NCBI RefSeq assembly: GCF_900167335.1
Contig: NZ_FUXI01000009.1
Span: forward strand, 1-64,000
DNA: 64,000 nucleotides
Reading direction: 5' to 3'
Origin: Pilibacter termitis
GTDB taxonomy: Bacteria > Bacillota > Bacilli > Lactobacillales > Streptococcaceae
Made by a program: the position numbers and the translations under genes. Of the stretch, positions 1 through 7,378 are shown one piece after another. The first letter of the stretch is position 1; each line of letters begins with the position of its first letter. The notes beneath the pieces are model-generated. The model was not told the origin of the DNA, did no database searches, and worked only from the letters and a program-made list of their open reading frames with translations.

Positions 1-178
1 ATTTTCCAGAAAAAATACTTTCTACCAAGTAGACAAACAAGGTGTGATAAGGAATTCCTTTTTCCTTCTTCATATTAGACAAACGAGCAATCTTTTCAAA
101 TTCAAATCGCTGAAAACTTTTGGCAATTGAATGTTGAATAAATGACTTTTCTTGGTTGTTTCGTGTTATAATATTCAT
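1..178 (-). CDS. IS transposase N-terminus, cut by window edge
   Basis: An open minus-strand frame starts at ATG 178 and runs off the window at base 1; 59 codons are readable and there is no stop. An AAGGAG ribosome binding site lies about 11 nt upstream of the start. The protein begins MNIITRNNQEKSFIQH and later reads KGIPYHTLFVYLVESIFSGK. This N-terminal style resembles IS4-type DDE transposases of Lactobacillales. The catalytic DDE residues lie outside the window, so the family is an inference. No terminal inverted repeat could be assigned with confidence. Confidence 0.5.
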   Translation of the reverse strand, partial: MNIITRNNQEKSFIQHSIAKSFQRFEFEKIARLSNMKKEKGIPYHTLFVYLVESIFSGK

Positions 179-397
179 GGCATGAACACTCCTTGATCGT
201 TATGGTTTGGTACTTTAATTATATCAAGTTTTGAGTGTTTCATGCTTTTTTTATTCCCCTTGAATGTTGGTGAGGTAAGGGGAAACGTGGGGTTTTGGTG
301 TTTCAAGTTTTAGTTAATTATATTATAGAAAACGATATTAAGGTACTGCATCCATGGTTAATGAAGGCAAAGAAGAAATTGGAAAGGGTATTGTTAA

Positions 398-562
398 ATG
401 AAAAATGAAACAAGAGGTTCTCAACGATTGTCACCTTGTGAAAAATTTAGAATTATGGTAGAACACTTCCCAAACACTCAATGGATTGAGGCAACAACAG
501 TTGAACAAGTGAGACAGGCTTTGCAACGTTTGATTTCAACTGATGAGAATGAGGGCGATTAA
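398..562 (+). CDS. small hypothetical protein, 54 aa
   Basis: This ATG-to-TAA frame encodes a soluble charged protein (MKNETRGSQRLSPCEKF... ending TDENEGD). It is preceded by GGAAAGGG and followed by a strong terminator, which supports it being a real gene. Its ATG overlaps by ATGA with the stop of a 15-codon frame at 354-401. That frame may be the tail of a gene cut off by the neighbouring IS, or a leader peptide. I do not recognise the family. It has no membrane segment and no motif I can name. Confidence 0.35.
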   Translation: MKNETRGSQRLSPCEKFRIMVEHFPNTQWIEATTVEQVRQALQRLISTDENEGD

Positions 563-592
563 GAAATTTTTTCTACAAACAAAACGACTTAT

Positions 593-631
593 CAGAGATT
601 GAAAGGAAGTATTCTTTCAATCTCTGTTTTT
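593..631 (+). terminator. rho-independent terminator
   Basis: A perfect 13-bp stem (CAGAGATTGAAAG / CTTTCAATCTCTG) with an 8-nt loop is followed by a T tract. It lies 30 bases after the small ORF at 398-562 and isolates the glycan locus from the IS side. Confidence 0.85.
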
Positions 632-730
632 AGAGGTGGCCTTCACTTAGAACGAGCAGAACGTTTTCATAAAAACCACCATTTACAAAATACAAGCCAC
701 ATCTTCAAAAACAATTTTTTCTGTTATTGA

Positions 731-759
731 TTGAAAGCGGTAAAAATTAAGTATATAAT
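731..759 (+). promoter_or_regulatory. sigma-A promoter of the glycan locus
   Basis: TTGAAA (731-736) and TATAAT (754-759) are separated by exactly 17 bp. The gene that follows starts at 842 after an AGGAGG site. This is the strongest promoter in the first 4 kb and should drive the yesL-like/AraC-sensor/159-aa unit. Confidence 0.75.
732..745 (+). promoter_or_regulatory. cre site (CcpA operator) over the -35 box
   Basis: TGAAAGCGGTAAAA matches the cre consensus TGWAANCGNTNWCA at 13 of 14 positions. It overlaps the -35 hexamer, a position where CcpA/HPr-Ser-P binding would block RNA polymerase. This implies carbon catabolite repression of the regulator that controls the glycan genes. hprK, whose product makes HPr-Ser-P, is also in this window at 49117. 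Confidence 0.6.
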
Positions 760-841
760 GACAGTGACAAAAAATTAATTAATAAAATGATATTGATTCT
801 TTTTTTGGACGGGGGAATAAAAAAGATACAGGAGGCAAAAG

Positions 842-1480
842 ATGAATGATATTGCATCAAAAAGTCTAAGAGCAGGAGAGTATATTATTTTTGCACTCAA
901 ACTTCAAGTGTTTTGTGTGGTGGCGATGGTGCGATTTGGCATTGTTTTTGGGATTTTTCCAGCACTTGCAGCAGCCTTTGAGCGTTTCTTCGCTGTATTT
1001 GGCGACAAAGAAGAGGTAGACTTCCTAAAATTGAGTGACGTGGTCAATGATGCTAAAAAGCATTTTAAAAAAGCAAATATAATAGGTTTTCTCTCGTTTG
1101 CGATTATGCTTGTTTTAGCGATTGACATTAGAATTAATGGAAAAATAATTCAAAATACATATGTGCATATTTGCTTGATTGTATTGTTGCTTTTGTGTTT
1201 GTGTGTGAATTTTTATCTATTTCCAAGTCTTGTGCGGTATAGCTTGACGGTGAAAGATACATTTAAACAAGCATTTTTCCTAGTGCTTTGTAGTGTCCCG
1301 CAAACGATTGCGATTTTTATAGGATTAGCGATAGCTAGTTATTTGAGTGTTCTCTTTCCGCTACTCGCATTACTTCCAATCCCCGTTTTCTTCTTTTCGA
1401 TTGCCTATTTTAGTTTTCAAGCAATGAAAAGACTAGAGCGTATGAATGAGGAGGCAATGAATAGTGAAAAAGATGAGTAG
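842..1480 (+). CDS. YesL-like (DUF624) membrane protein
   Basis: This 212-aa protein has five or so hydrophobic segments. They lie at about residues 12-42, 80-98, 104-125, 140-165 and 170-190, and the C-terminus is charged. Length and pattern fit YesL/DUF624 proteins, which accompany YesM/YesN- or YtdP-type regulators and Lpl-type sugar importers in Bacillus. Their molecular role is poorly known. The start has an AGGAGG site 7 nt upstream. The end overlaps the next gene by 17 bases, so the two are translationally coupled. The cre-bearing promoter at 731 lies directly upstream. Confidence 0.8.
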   Translation: MNDIASKSLRAGEYIIFALKLQVFCVVAMVRFGIVFGIFPALAAAFERFFAVFGDKEEVDFLKLSDVVNDAKKHFKKANIIGFLSFAIMLVLAIDIRINGKIIQNTYVHICLIVLLLLCLCVNFYLFPSLVRYSLTVKDTFKQAFFLVLCSVPQTIAIFIGLAIASYLSVLFPLLALLPIPVFFFSIAYFSFQAMKRLERMNEEAMNSEKDE

Positions 1481-3665
1481 CATGAGAAATTTTTCTCAAA
1501 ATTTTACAGGTCGTGTAAGTAAAAAATTATTGCTAAGTTATCTATTTGTATTTTTGCTACCATTTGTTGTATTGTCTGTTTATTTATTTTTCTCGCTCAC
1601 TCTTTCTACGCAAAGAGAGTTTCAGTGGAGCAACAAAAAAATGATGGGGCAACTTTCTGCCAAGTTAGAGAGAAATTTTATTGAGCTTGGGGAAATTACG
1701 CTAGATATGGCAGTCAATGATGCGATAGAGAGACCACGAGATTACCCGAGCCCTGTTCAGACAAGTACCGAGCAAGAACTGCGTCGCTATGTCATGCTCT
1801 CACGAATTGTCGACAATATTTTTCTGTATTATACCGATTCTCCAACCATGTATTCGACAAGTGGGACAATGTCAGAGCAAGTCTTTCTTGCCACGAGAGC
1901 AGAATATGAAAAAATGTCAAAAACTGAGCTAAGGCGTGCGTTAAGCGAGAAAAAGCCTAGGCTTGTGACGGATAAAGACAACGCAGGCGATCATCTTTAT
2001 TACTTTGTGCCATTTGTATCAAGAGAAGGGCAAGTAGTCGGACGTGTTGTCTACGTTTTATCCATTAGCGAAATGAAACGAGTGATTGACACCGAGCTAT
2101 TGTCTAACGAGGAGGAACTTCTTTTCTTCGTGCAAAACAATTTGGCTTTTCAAGTGGGAGTAGAAGAAAACATTCCGCTGAAAGACTTATTTGAAAAAAG
2201 TGAAGTCAGAGTTGGCAATCGTGATTTTCTTGTTCATCAAGAGGAGATTATGCCAGATGTTTCTTTGTCGGCTATCGGATTGTTTGACAAAAGTAAGGCA
2301 CAGCAAATGGCAATTCCTGTTGTAGCTGGTTTCTTGATTGTGCTAGGAATGTTTTTGATTGTGAGTTTCGTTATTATTTTATTTGTCAGCTACAAACAAT
2401 ACCAGCCGATTTACCAGCTGAACAAAGTTTACCGAGAAATTTCTAAGCATGAAAACAAAGATGATGACATTCTCAATCGAGTGGGCGATTATTTGTTCCA
2501 AACGAAGTTGAATTTGGACGAACAAGTGCAAGAGGCGAGAAATTTCCAAACCATTCATTTCTTTGAACAGCTTTTACTCGGGCATTTTAACAGTGAAGAA
2601 GATATTACAAGAGAAATGAAACGTTTGTCTATTCCGTTGAAAAATAGTCATCATTATCTTGTCGGTGTGACAAATTCCAATTTGACGGACGATGATGAGG
2701 TCAATTTGAAAGTTAAAACCGTGTTGGTCAATCAGCTATTTGCTAAAAACGAGAATTATTCCGTTCACTATATCGAGTTGCCACAAAAAAGTTTGCTTGT
2801 GTTTTTATTCTCATTCAATCAATTTATTGAATCTGAGGAGCTTTTTGCGAATTATTTACAGGAAAATTTTGGGGCATATTTGCGTGAAAATATTGGGCTT
2901 GATTTGAATATTTCTTATGGTCATATTGAAAAATCACTCAAAGCGGTCAATTTGTCTTATTTTACCGCCTTGTCCAGAAAAGAAATCGAGCAGAAAGAAG
3001 AAAATTCGTTAGCGACTACGAAAAATGCGAATGAAACGTTCTTGCCGGTTGAAAAAACAGAAACGCTGTTGCAAGCAATCAAGCATGGTAGCGTGCATTT
3101 GGTAGAGAAAATTTTAGAAGAATTATTTGCACAAAGGGCGGACGTTTTGCCGAAAGAATTGCTGAAAAGCTATCAATTTTACGTTTTAAATGAATTGGTT
3201 CTCCTAGCTGAGACGAATCATTTGGTTCATTTGATTGAAGTGGCGAAGGTGTCTTTTTATCCAAGTAAAATCAAGGATGAAATTTTGAGATTTTCACTTA
3301 TTCTTTCACAAGAGTTTAGCAAAGTCAATCAGCAAACGGAAAAACAAGAAGAAAACAAGCTGTTGGATATGATTGAGAGCAATTATATGAATCCGATGTT
3401 TAGTTTAGACGAAATGGCGATGCACTTTGATGTTTCCTTGTCGAAAATGAGCCAAATGATAAAAGAAGAAACGGGCAATAATTTTAGTAAATACGTTCAA
3501 CAATTGCGGATTGACAAAGCCAAAGAGCTTTTGATAGCAACGAATAAGCCTGTCAAGGAAATTGTGCTAGATATTGGTTATTCCGATATTTCCAATTTTA
3601 CAAGGAAGTTTCGTGAAACAGTCGGACTTCCGCCGGGCGAGTTTAGAAAGGTAAACAAAGCATGA
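1464..3665 (+). CDS. membrane-bound AraC-type sensor/regulator (YtdP-like)
   Basis: This 733-aa protein has a TM helix at about 20-45 and an extracytoplasmic sensor region at about 46-285. A second TM helix lies at about 286-315, then a long cytoplasmic linker, then a C-terminal AraC helix-turn-helix pair at about 640-730. The last part includes the typical second-HTH text DIGYSDISNFTRKFRETVG. The start is GTG at 1464, chosen because GAGGAGG lies 10 nt upstream inside the previous gene. One-component sensors of this build control Lpl-type carbohydrate importers in Firmicutes. By inference it senses a glycan outside the cell and activates the downstream importer and glycosidase genes. Confidence 0.85.
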   Translation: MKKMSSMRNFSQNFTGRVSKKLLLSYLFVFLLPFVVLSVYLFFSLTLSTQREFQWSNKKMMGQLSAKLERNFIELGEITLDMAVNDAIERPRDYPSPVQTSTEQELRRYVMLSRIVDNIFLYYTDSPTMYSTSGTMSEQVFLATRAEYEKMSKTELRRALSEKKPRLVTDKDNAGDHLYYFVPFVSREGQVVGRVVYVLSISEMKRVIDTELLSNEEELLFFVQNNLAFQVGVEENIPLKDLFEKSEVRVGNRDFLVHQEEIMPDVSLSAIGLFDKSKAQQMAIPVVAGFLIVLGMFLIVSFVIILFVSYKQYQPIYQLNKVYREISKHENKDDDILNRVGDYLFQTKLNLDEQVQEARNFQTIHFFEQLLLGHFNSEEDITREMKRLSIPLKNSHHYLVGVTNSNLTDDDEVNLKVKTVLVNQLFAKNENYSVHYIELPQKSLLVFLFSFNQFIESEELFANYLQENFGAYLRENIGLDLNISYGHIEKSLKAVNLSYFTALSRKEIEQKEENSLATTKNANETFLPVEKTETLLQAIKHGSVHLVEKILEELFAQRADVLPKELLKSYQFYVLNELVLLAETNHLVHLIEVAKVSFYPSKIKDEILRFSLILSQEFSKVNQQTEKQEENKLLDMIESNYMNPMFSLDEMAMHFDVSLSKMSQMIKEETGNNFSKYVQQLRIDKAKELLIATNKPVKEIVLDIGYSDISNFTRKFRETVGLPPGEFRKVNKA

Positions 3666-4141
3666 GAAAAAAAATACTCATTCCTTTGCTTGCGTTGTCG
3701 CTTTTTGGTGTGGGAGGGATGATTTACCAATATGCCAACGAAGCAGACGAAGTTTACAAGCAAAAAAATAACACAACAGATAAAAAATTTGACACAGACG
3801 AACAAGCAGTCAAAAAACTTTACGAAGATAGTTTGAAATATAGCAATGAAAAAGACATTGACAACTATCTGGCGTGTATTGTTCCTAGAGGAAGAAAAAA
3901 TACGAAGAAAGAATTGACCAAAGCATTTAAGGAATATGATATAAAAAGCACGTTGCAATCGTTTGAGATTTTAAAACATGAGGGCGACCACATTCTAGCT
4001 GAAACAAAGCAAGAACAAGAAAATCTCGGGAAGAAAGAGTATAAAAAGCACATTGCAACGCTCAATGTGGCATTTATCAAAAATGACGGTGTTTGGCAAA
4101 TTGAGTTGACGACGGTTATTAAGACGAATTTTGTAGATTAA
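3662..4141 (+). CDS. membrane-anchored exported protein of unknown function, 159 aa
   Basis: The N-terminus is basic (MRKKK-like), followed by a hydrophobic segment at about 5-24. There is no lipobox cysteine, so it is a signal anchor or a signal peptide. The exported part is lysine- and glutamate-rich, about 130 residues, and may be an NTF2-like fold. The ATG overlaps the stop of the sensor gene (ATGA), which places it in the same operon. A terminator follows at once. It could be an accessory of the sensor, but that is inferred from position only. Confidence 0.7.
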   Translation: MRKKILIPLLALSLFGVGGMIYQYANEADEVYKQKNNTTDKKFDTDEQAVKKLYEDSLKYSNEKDIDNYLACIVPRGRKNTKKELTKAFKEYDIKSTLQSFEILKHEGDHILAETKQEQENLGKKEYKKHIATLNVAFIKNDGVWQIELTTVIKTNFVD

Positions 4142-4142
4142 G

Positions 4143-4166
4143 GAGAGGGCGACCTCTCTTTTTTTA
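4143..4166 (+). terminator. rho-independent terminator of the regulator operon
   Basis: GAGAGG-GCGA-CCTCTC is followed by seven T residues, starting two bases after the stop codon of the 159-aa gene. The msmX-like gene downstream therefore needs its own promoter. Confidence 0.9.
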
Positions 4167-4251
4167 TTTCAGGTACCTTTTAGAAACAAATATGTAACAT
4201 TTCAGAAACATTGAAATACCGCTTGTTTACCAAACAAAAAAATTTTACATA

Positions 4252-4272
4252 TGGAAAATAAAACGTTTTCCA
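4252..4272 (+). promoter_or_regulatory. palindromic operator upstream of the msmX-like gene
   Basis: A perfect 7-bp inverted repeat, TGGAAAA-N7-TTTTCCA, contains the inner palindrome AAAACGTTTT. It lies about 90 bases before the ATPase start. The central CG with flanking A/T runs is typical of LacI/CcpA-family operators. As a cre it scores only about 11 of 14, so a dedicated regulator is equally possible. No clean -35/-10 pair was found. TTGTTT at 4223 and the weak TACATA at 4246 are the best candidates. Confidence 0.45.
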
Positions 4273-4361
4273 CGCATAATAACACTTGCCAAAAGAAAAG
4301 CGGGTAGTTAGGTAATTCGGTATAAATTACTGCCTGTAAAAAAAGAAAAGGTGAGAAAAAT

Positions 4362-5474
4362 ATGGTAGAACTGAATCTAAAAAGTATCACAAAGCAGTAT
4401 GACAACAATCCACAGAAATCAGTTGATGATTTTAATCTTCATATCGAAGATAAAGAATTTATCGTTTTTGTCGGGCCGAGTGGTTGCGGGAAGTCAACAA
4501 CTCTTCGTATGATTGCAGGGCTTGAGGATATTACCTCAGGGGAACTATACATTGGTGAGGAAGTGGTCAACGATAAAGCACCAAAAGATAGAGATATTGC
4601 AATGGTTTTCCAAAACTACGCTTTATATCCACATATGACGGTTTATGACAATATGGGATTTGGGTTGAAATTGAGAAAATACCCAAAAGAAGAAATCAAG
4701 CAACGTGTAGAAGAGGCGGCTGAAATTTTAGGTTTGACCGAGTTTTTAAATAGAAAACCTGCCAATCTCTCAGGAGGTCAAAGACAGCGTGTGGCGATGG
4801 GACGTGCGATTGTGCGAGATGCGAAAGTATTCCTTATGGACGAGCCACTTTCCAATTTGGATGCGAAATTACGTGTGCAAATGCGAATTGAAATCGCTAA
4901 AATTCACAAGAGAATTGGTGCAACGACTATTTACGTGACACATGACCAGACGGAAGCGATGACATTAGCCGACCGCATTGTCATTATGAAAGAGGGAATT
5001 GTTCAGCAAATTGGTTCTCCGCAAGAAGTTTATAATCACCCAACCAATGTATTTGTAGCAGGATTTATCGGTAGCCCAGCGATGAACTTTATGCGAGTGG
5101 TTATTCAAGAAGACGGTACGATGGTCAATGAAAGTGGATTATCCGTTACCATTCCTCAAGGGAAATTTAGAGTATTGCAAGACGGAGGATATGTTGGCAA
5201 GGAAGTAATTTTTGGTATTCGTCCAGAAGACATTGCAACAGAATTGGTGGTTATTGAGGCAAACCCACTTTCACGTGTAAAAGGAGAAGTTATTGTAAGT
5301 GAATTGCTTGGAGCAGAAACGATGCTTTACGTGAGAATGAATGAGCAAACAGAAATGATTGCTAAAGTAGACGCAAGAGACTATCACACTCCGGGAGAAG
5401 TAGTAGAATTTGCATTCGACATGAACAAAGCACACTTCTTTGACGCAAAAACAGAACAAGCAATAACGGAATAA
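4362..5474 (+). CDS. msmX: MsmX/UgpC-type sugar ABC transporter ATPase
   Basis: This 370-aa protein has a complete ABC ATPase domain: Walker [10 protein letters not shown] at about 38-46, signature LSGGQRQR at about 135, Walker [13 protein letters not shown] and the switch histidine in [10 protein letters not shown]-terminal OB/TOBE regulatory domain covers about 240-370. MsmX-type ATPases energise several CUT1 importers of oligosaccharides. The nearby permease genes lack an ATPase of their own, so this one most likely powers them. The start has an AAAGGTGAG site. A repeat cluster follows the stop by one base. Confidence 0.9.
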   Translation: MVELNLKSITKQYDNNPQKSVDDFNLHIEDKEFIVFVGPSGCGKSTTLRMIAGLEDITSGELYIGEEVVNDKAPKDRDIAMVFQNYALYPHMTVYDNMGFGLKLRKYPKEEIKQRVEEAAEILGLTEFLNRKPANLSGGQRQRVAMGRAIVRDAKVFLMDEPLSNLDAKLRVQMRIEIAKIHKRIGATTIYVTHDQTEAMTLADRIVIMKEGIVQQIGSPQEVYNHPTNVFVAGFIGSPAMNFMRVVIQEDGTMVNESGLSVTIPQGKFRVLQDGGYVGKEVIFGIRPEDIATELVVIEANPLSRVKGEVIVSELLGAETMLYVRMNEQTEMIAKVDARDYHTPGEVVEFAFDMNKAHFFDAKTEQAITE

Positions 5475-5475
5475 C

Positions 5476-5857
5476 GAAAAGCGAAGAAGTGCGTTCAGGA
5501 GTTTGAGGCAGCGAGCCACGCCGTTTACTTACTCCTACACTTCGTTTCGCATACAGTCTTTCTAAGAATCAAAGATTCTTGAAAGACTAGCATCGAAACG
5601 CAAGTTTCGAGCGACACTGCGAACAGCCACCAAACTCCAGCACCTCAAAGCTAGACAAAGAAAAGCGAAGAGGGGCGTTCAGGAGTTTGCGACAGCGAAC
5701 CACGTCGTTTATTCACTCGAAACGCAAGTTTCGAGCGACGTTGTGAGCAGTCGCCCAACTCCTGCCCCACGTAGCTAGACAAAGAAAAGCGAAGAAGTGC
5801 GTTTTGAAGTCTGTGGACGTTGCGAGCAGCCACCAAACTTCAGCACTTCAAAGCTAA
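5476..5857 (+). repeat. nested-hairpin repeat cluster A (3 units)
   Basis: Units are 5476-5660 (long form with an extra arm), 5661-5784 (short form) and 5785-5857 (middle deleted, leaving one long hairpin). Each starts GAAAAGC and ends near TAGCTAGACAAAG. The first unit starts one base after the ATPase stop. The last runs straight into the ribosome binding site of the next gene. Unit 2 has an inner stem ACGTCG/CGACGT and an apical stem CTCGAAAC-GCAA-GTTTCGAG. See the findings for covariation. Confidence 0.9.
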
Positions 5858-5874
5858 AAAAAGGAGGGACTAAT

Positions 5875-6837
5875 TTGCTTAGTGTAGCAGATGTAACAGG
5901 GAGTAAATCTCCTAAAAAAATCAAAACAAAAAAGAAATTTTCAAGTAAACGATTGAAAAATAGTTGGCAATTATACATTTTTCTCTTGCCTGCATTCTTA
6001 TTCTTTCTAGTGTTTTGTTATGAGCCAATGTATGGTGTGATTATCGCTTGGAAAGATTATAATCCGTCTCTTGGGATACTTGGAAGTCCTTGGGTTGGTT
6101 GGAAGCATTTCATTGACTTCTTCCACTCCTATTTCTTCTGGGATTTGATTAAGAATACTTTAGGTATTAGTGTTTATTCATTAGTTGTAGGATTTCCATT
6201 GCCGATTATTTTGGCATTGAGTTTAAACGAATTAAAGGACGGCTTTGGGAAAAAATTTGCCCAAACAATCACTTATGCACCGAACTTTATTTCAGTTGTA
6301 GTTATTGTCGGAATGATTGTCGCATTTGCGAATCCTTCGACAGGGATGATTAATCACGTCATTGAATTTTTCGGAGGAAAACCGATTAATTTCATGGAAG
6401 ACCCGAAATGGTTCAAAACGCTTTATGTATTGAGTAACGTCTGGCAATCAACAGGTTGGAGTTCAGTGATTTACATGGCAGCTCTAAGTGGTGTAGATAT
6501 GCAGTTGCACGAGGCGGCAATGATTGACGGAGCAAGTCGTTTGCAACGTGCGTGGCATATTAACATTCCAACGATTATGCCAACGATTATCATTCTATTG
6601 ATTATGAGTATGGGGAATTTATTAAACGTAGGATTTGAGAAAATCATTCTTATGCAAAACCCATTAAACCAAGAGGCAAGTGACGTAATCTCAACATTCG
6701 TGTACCGAGCAGGTCTAGTAGGAGGACAATACTCCTTTGCCAGTGCAATAGGACTATTCAACTCCGTCATCAACTCCATTATCCTAATCGTCGTAAACGG
6801 GATAACAAAAAGATATAGTGAAAATAGTTTGTGGTAA
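5875..6837 (+). CDS. lplB: ABC sugar permease, LplB type
   Basis: This 320-aa, six-TM inner-membrane permease of a CUT1 importer carries the EAA loop (EAAMIDGASRLQRAWHINIP) that contacts the ATPase. The start is TTG 5875, chosen because AAGGAGG lies 7 nt upstream. A longer frame from ATG 5797 would translate repeat DNA and is rejected. It pairs with the permease at 7379 and the lipoprotein at 8377, and resembles Bacillus LplABC and pneumococcal NgtS-P1-P2. The substrate, short N-glycan-derived oligosaccharides, is inferred from the glycosidases downstream. Confidence 0.85.
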   Translation: MLSVADVTGSKSPKKIKTKKKFSSKRLKNSWQLYIFLLPAFLFFLVFCYEPMYGVIIAWKDYNPSLGILGSPWVGWKHFIDFFHSYFFWDLIKNTLGISVYSLVVGFPLPIILALSLNELKDGFGKKFAQTITYAPNFISVVVIVGMIVAFANPSTGMINHVIEFFGGKPINFMEDPKWFKTLYVLSNVWQSTGWSSVIYMAALSGVDMQLHEAAMIDGASRLQRAWHINIPTIMPTIIILLIMSMGNLLNVGFEKIILMQNPLNQEASDVISTFVYRAGLVGGQYSFASAIGLFNSVINSIILIVVNGITKRYSENSLW

Positions 6838-6888
6838 GAACATTGAGCGAAGTCGAAATGCAAAGCATTTCAGCGTAGCGAAATGTTC
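6838..6888 (+). repeat. family-2 structured element a
   Basis: The element starts at the base after the lplB stop codon. The outer stem is GAACATT/AATGTTC and the inner hairpin is GAAATGC-aaa-GCATTTC, with purine-rich linkers between them. The final GAAATGTTCTTG text recurs at about 7007-7018. Confidence 0.75.
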
Positions 6889-6897
6889 TTGTACAGA

Positions 6898-6964
6898 GAG
6901 AAATGAGTCTGCGGAGCAGACCAAAGCGATAGCTTTGCTTTGAACGAAGTTCAAAGTATTTCTC
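6898..6964 (+). repeat. family-2 cloverleaf element b
   Basis: The outer stem GAGAAAT/ATTTCTC encloses three perfect hairpins placed side by side: GTCTGC-gga-GCAGAC, CAAAGC-gata-GCTTTG and CTTTGAAC-gaa-GTTCAAAG. In 67 bases almost every base is paired, giving a four-way junction. Confidence 0.85.
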
Positions 6965-7025
6965 GATAAACAATACGGAAATTTTCATTGAAAACAAAAA
7001 ACGTGCGAAATGTTCTTGAGTAGAA

Positions 7026-7094
7026 GGGCATTAAGTTTGCGACAGCAAACCGAAACGCAAGTTTCGTTTGGTGCGAACGCACCAAATAATGCCC
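7026..7094 (+). repeat. family-2 cloverleaf element c
   Basis: The outer stem GGGCATTA/TAATGCCC encloses GTTTGC-gaca-GCAAAC, CGAAAC-gcaa-GTTTCG and TTTGGTGC-gaac-GCACCAAA. Only one base is unpaired between the arms. The second arm equals the apical hairpin of family-1 repeats. The first arm resembles the stem text of unit A2. The two families are therefore probably related. Confidence 0.85.
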
Positions 7095-7149
7095 GATGAG
7101 CAAGGCTAAAAATTACGGAAAAACTTGAAAATGCAGTTTGCAATTCAGA

Positions 7150-7371
7150 GATTTACTTCACGAAGTGATTTCACAGAAAAGACTTCGAGCGGGCTTTAGC
7201 TCGCTCATGACCCCGCTTGGCAGGAGCGATAGCGGAAGTCAAGTTTTAAGAAATCACAAAGTGATTTCGCAGAAAAGACTTTGAGCGGACGAAGTTCGCG
7301 AATGACCCTGCTTGGCAGGAGCGAAGCGGAAGTCAAGTTTCAAGAAATCCCGAAGGGATTTCGCAGAAAGG
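7150..7371 (+). repeat. family-2 tandem structured repeat d
   Basis: Two direct copies of a roughly 95-base unit are present (CAGAAAAGACTT...GGAAGTCAAGTTT). They alternate with short hairpins: CTTCAC-gaa-GTGA, GAAATCAC-aaa-GTGATTTC and GAAATCCC-gaa-GGGATTTC. The latter two differ in sequence but keep pairing. Each unit closes with GACTT.../AAGTC and contains the conserved text GCTTGGCAGGAGCGA. The array ends just before the AAAGGAG site of lplC. Confidence 0.75.
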
Positions 7372-7378
7372 AGAAAAA

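Noticed and set aside
5797-5874. longer N-terminus of the lplB permease
   Set aside because: The 26 extra codons lie in repeat DNA. TTG 5875 has a perfect ribosome binding site.
6898-7094. tRNA or tRNA-like genes because of cloverleaf shape
   Set aside because: No GTTCRANNC T-loop, no D-loop GG, no 7-base anticodon loop and no acceptor geometry. All arms have 3-4 base loops.
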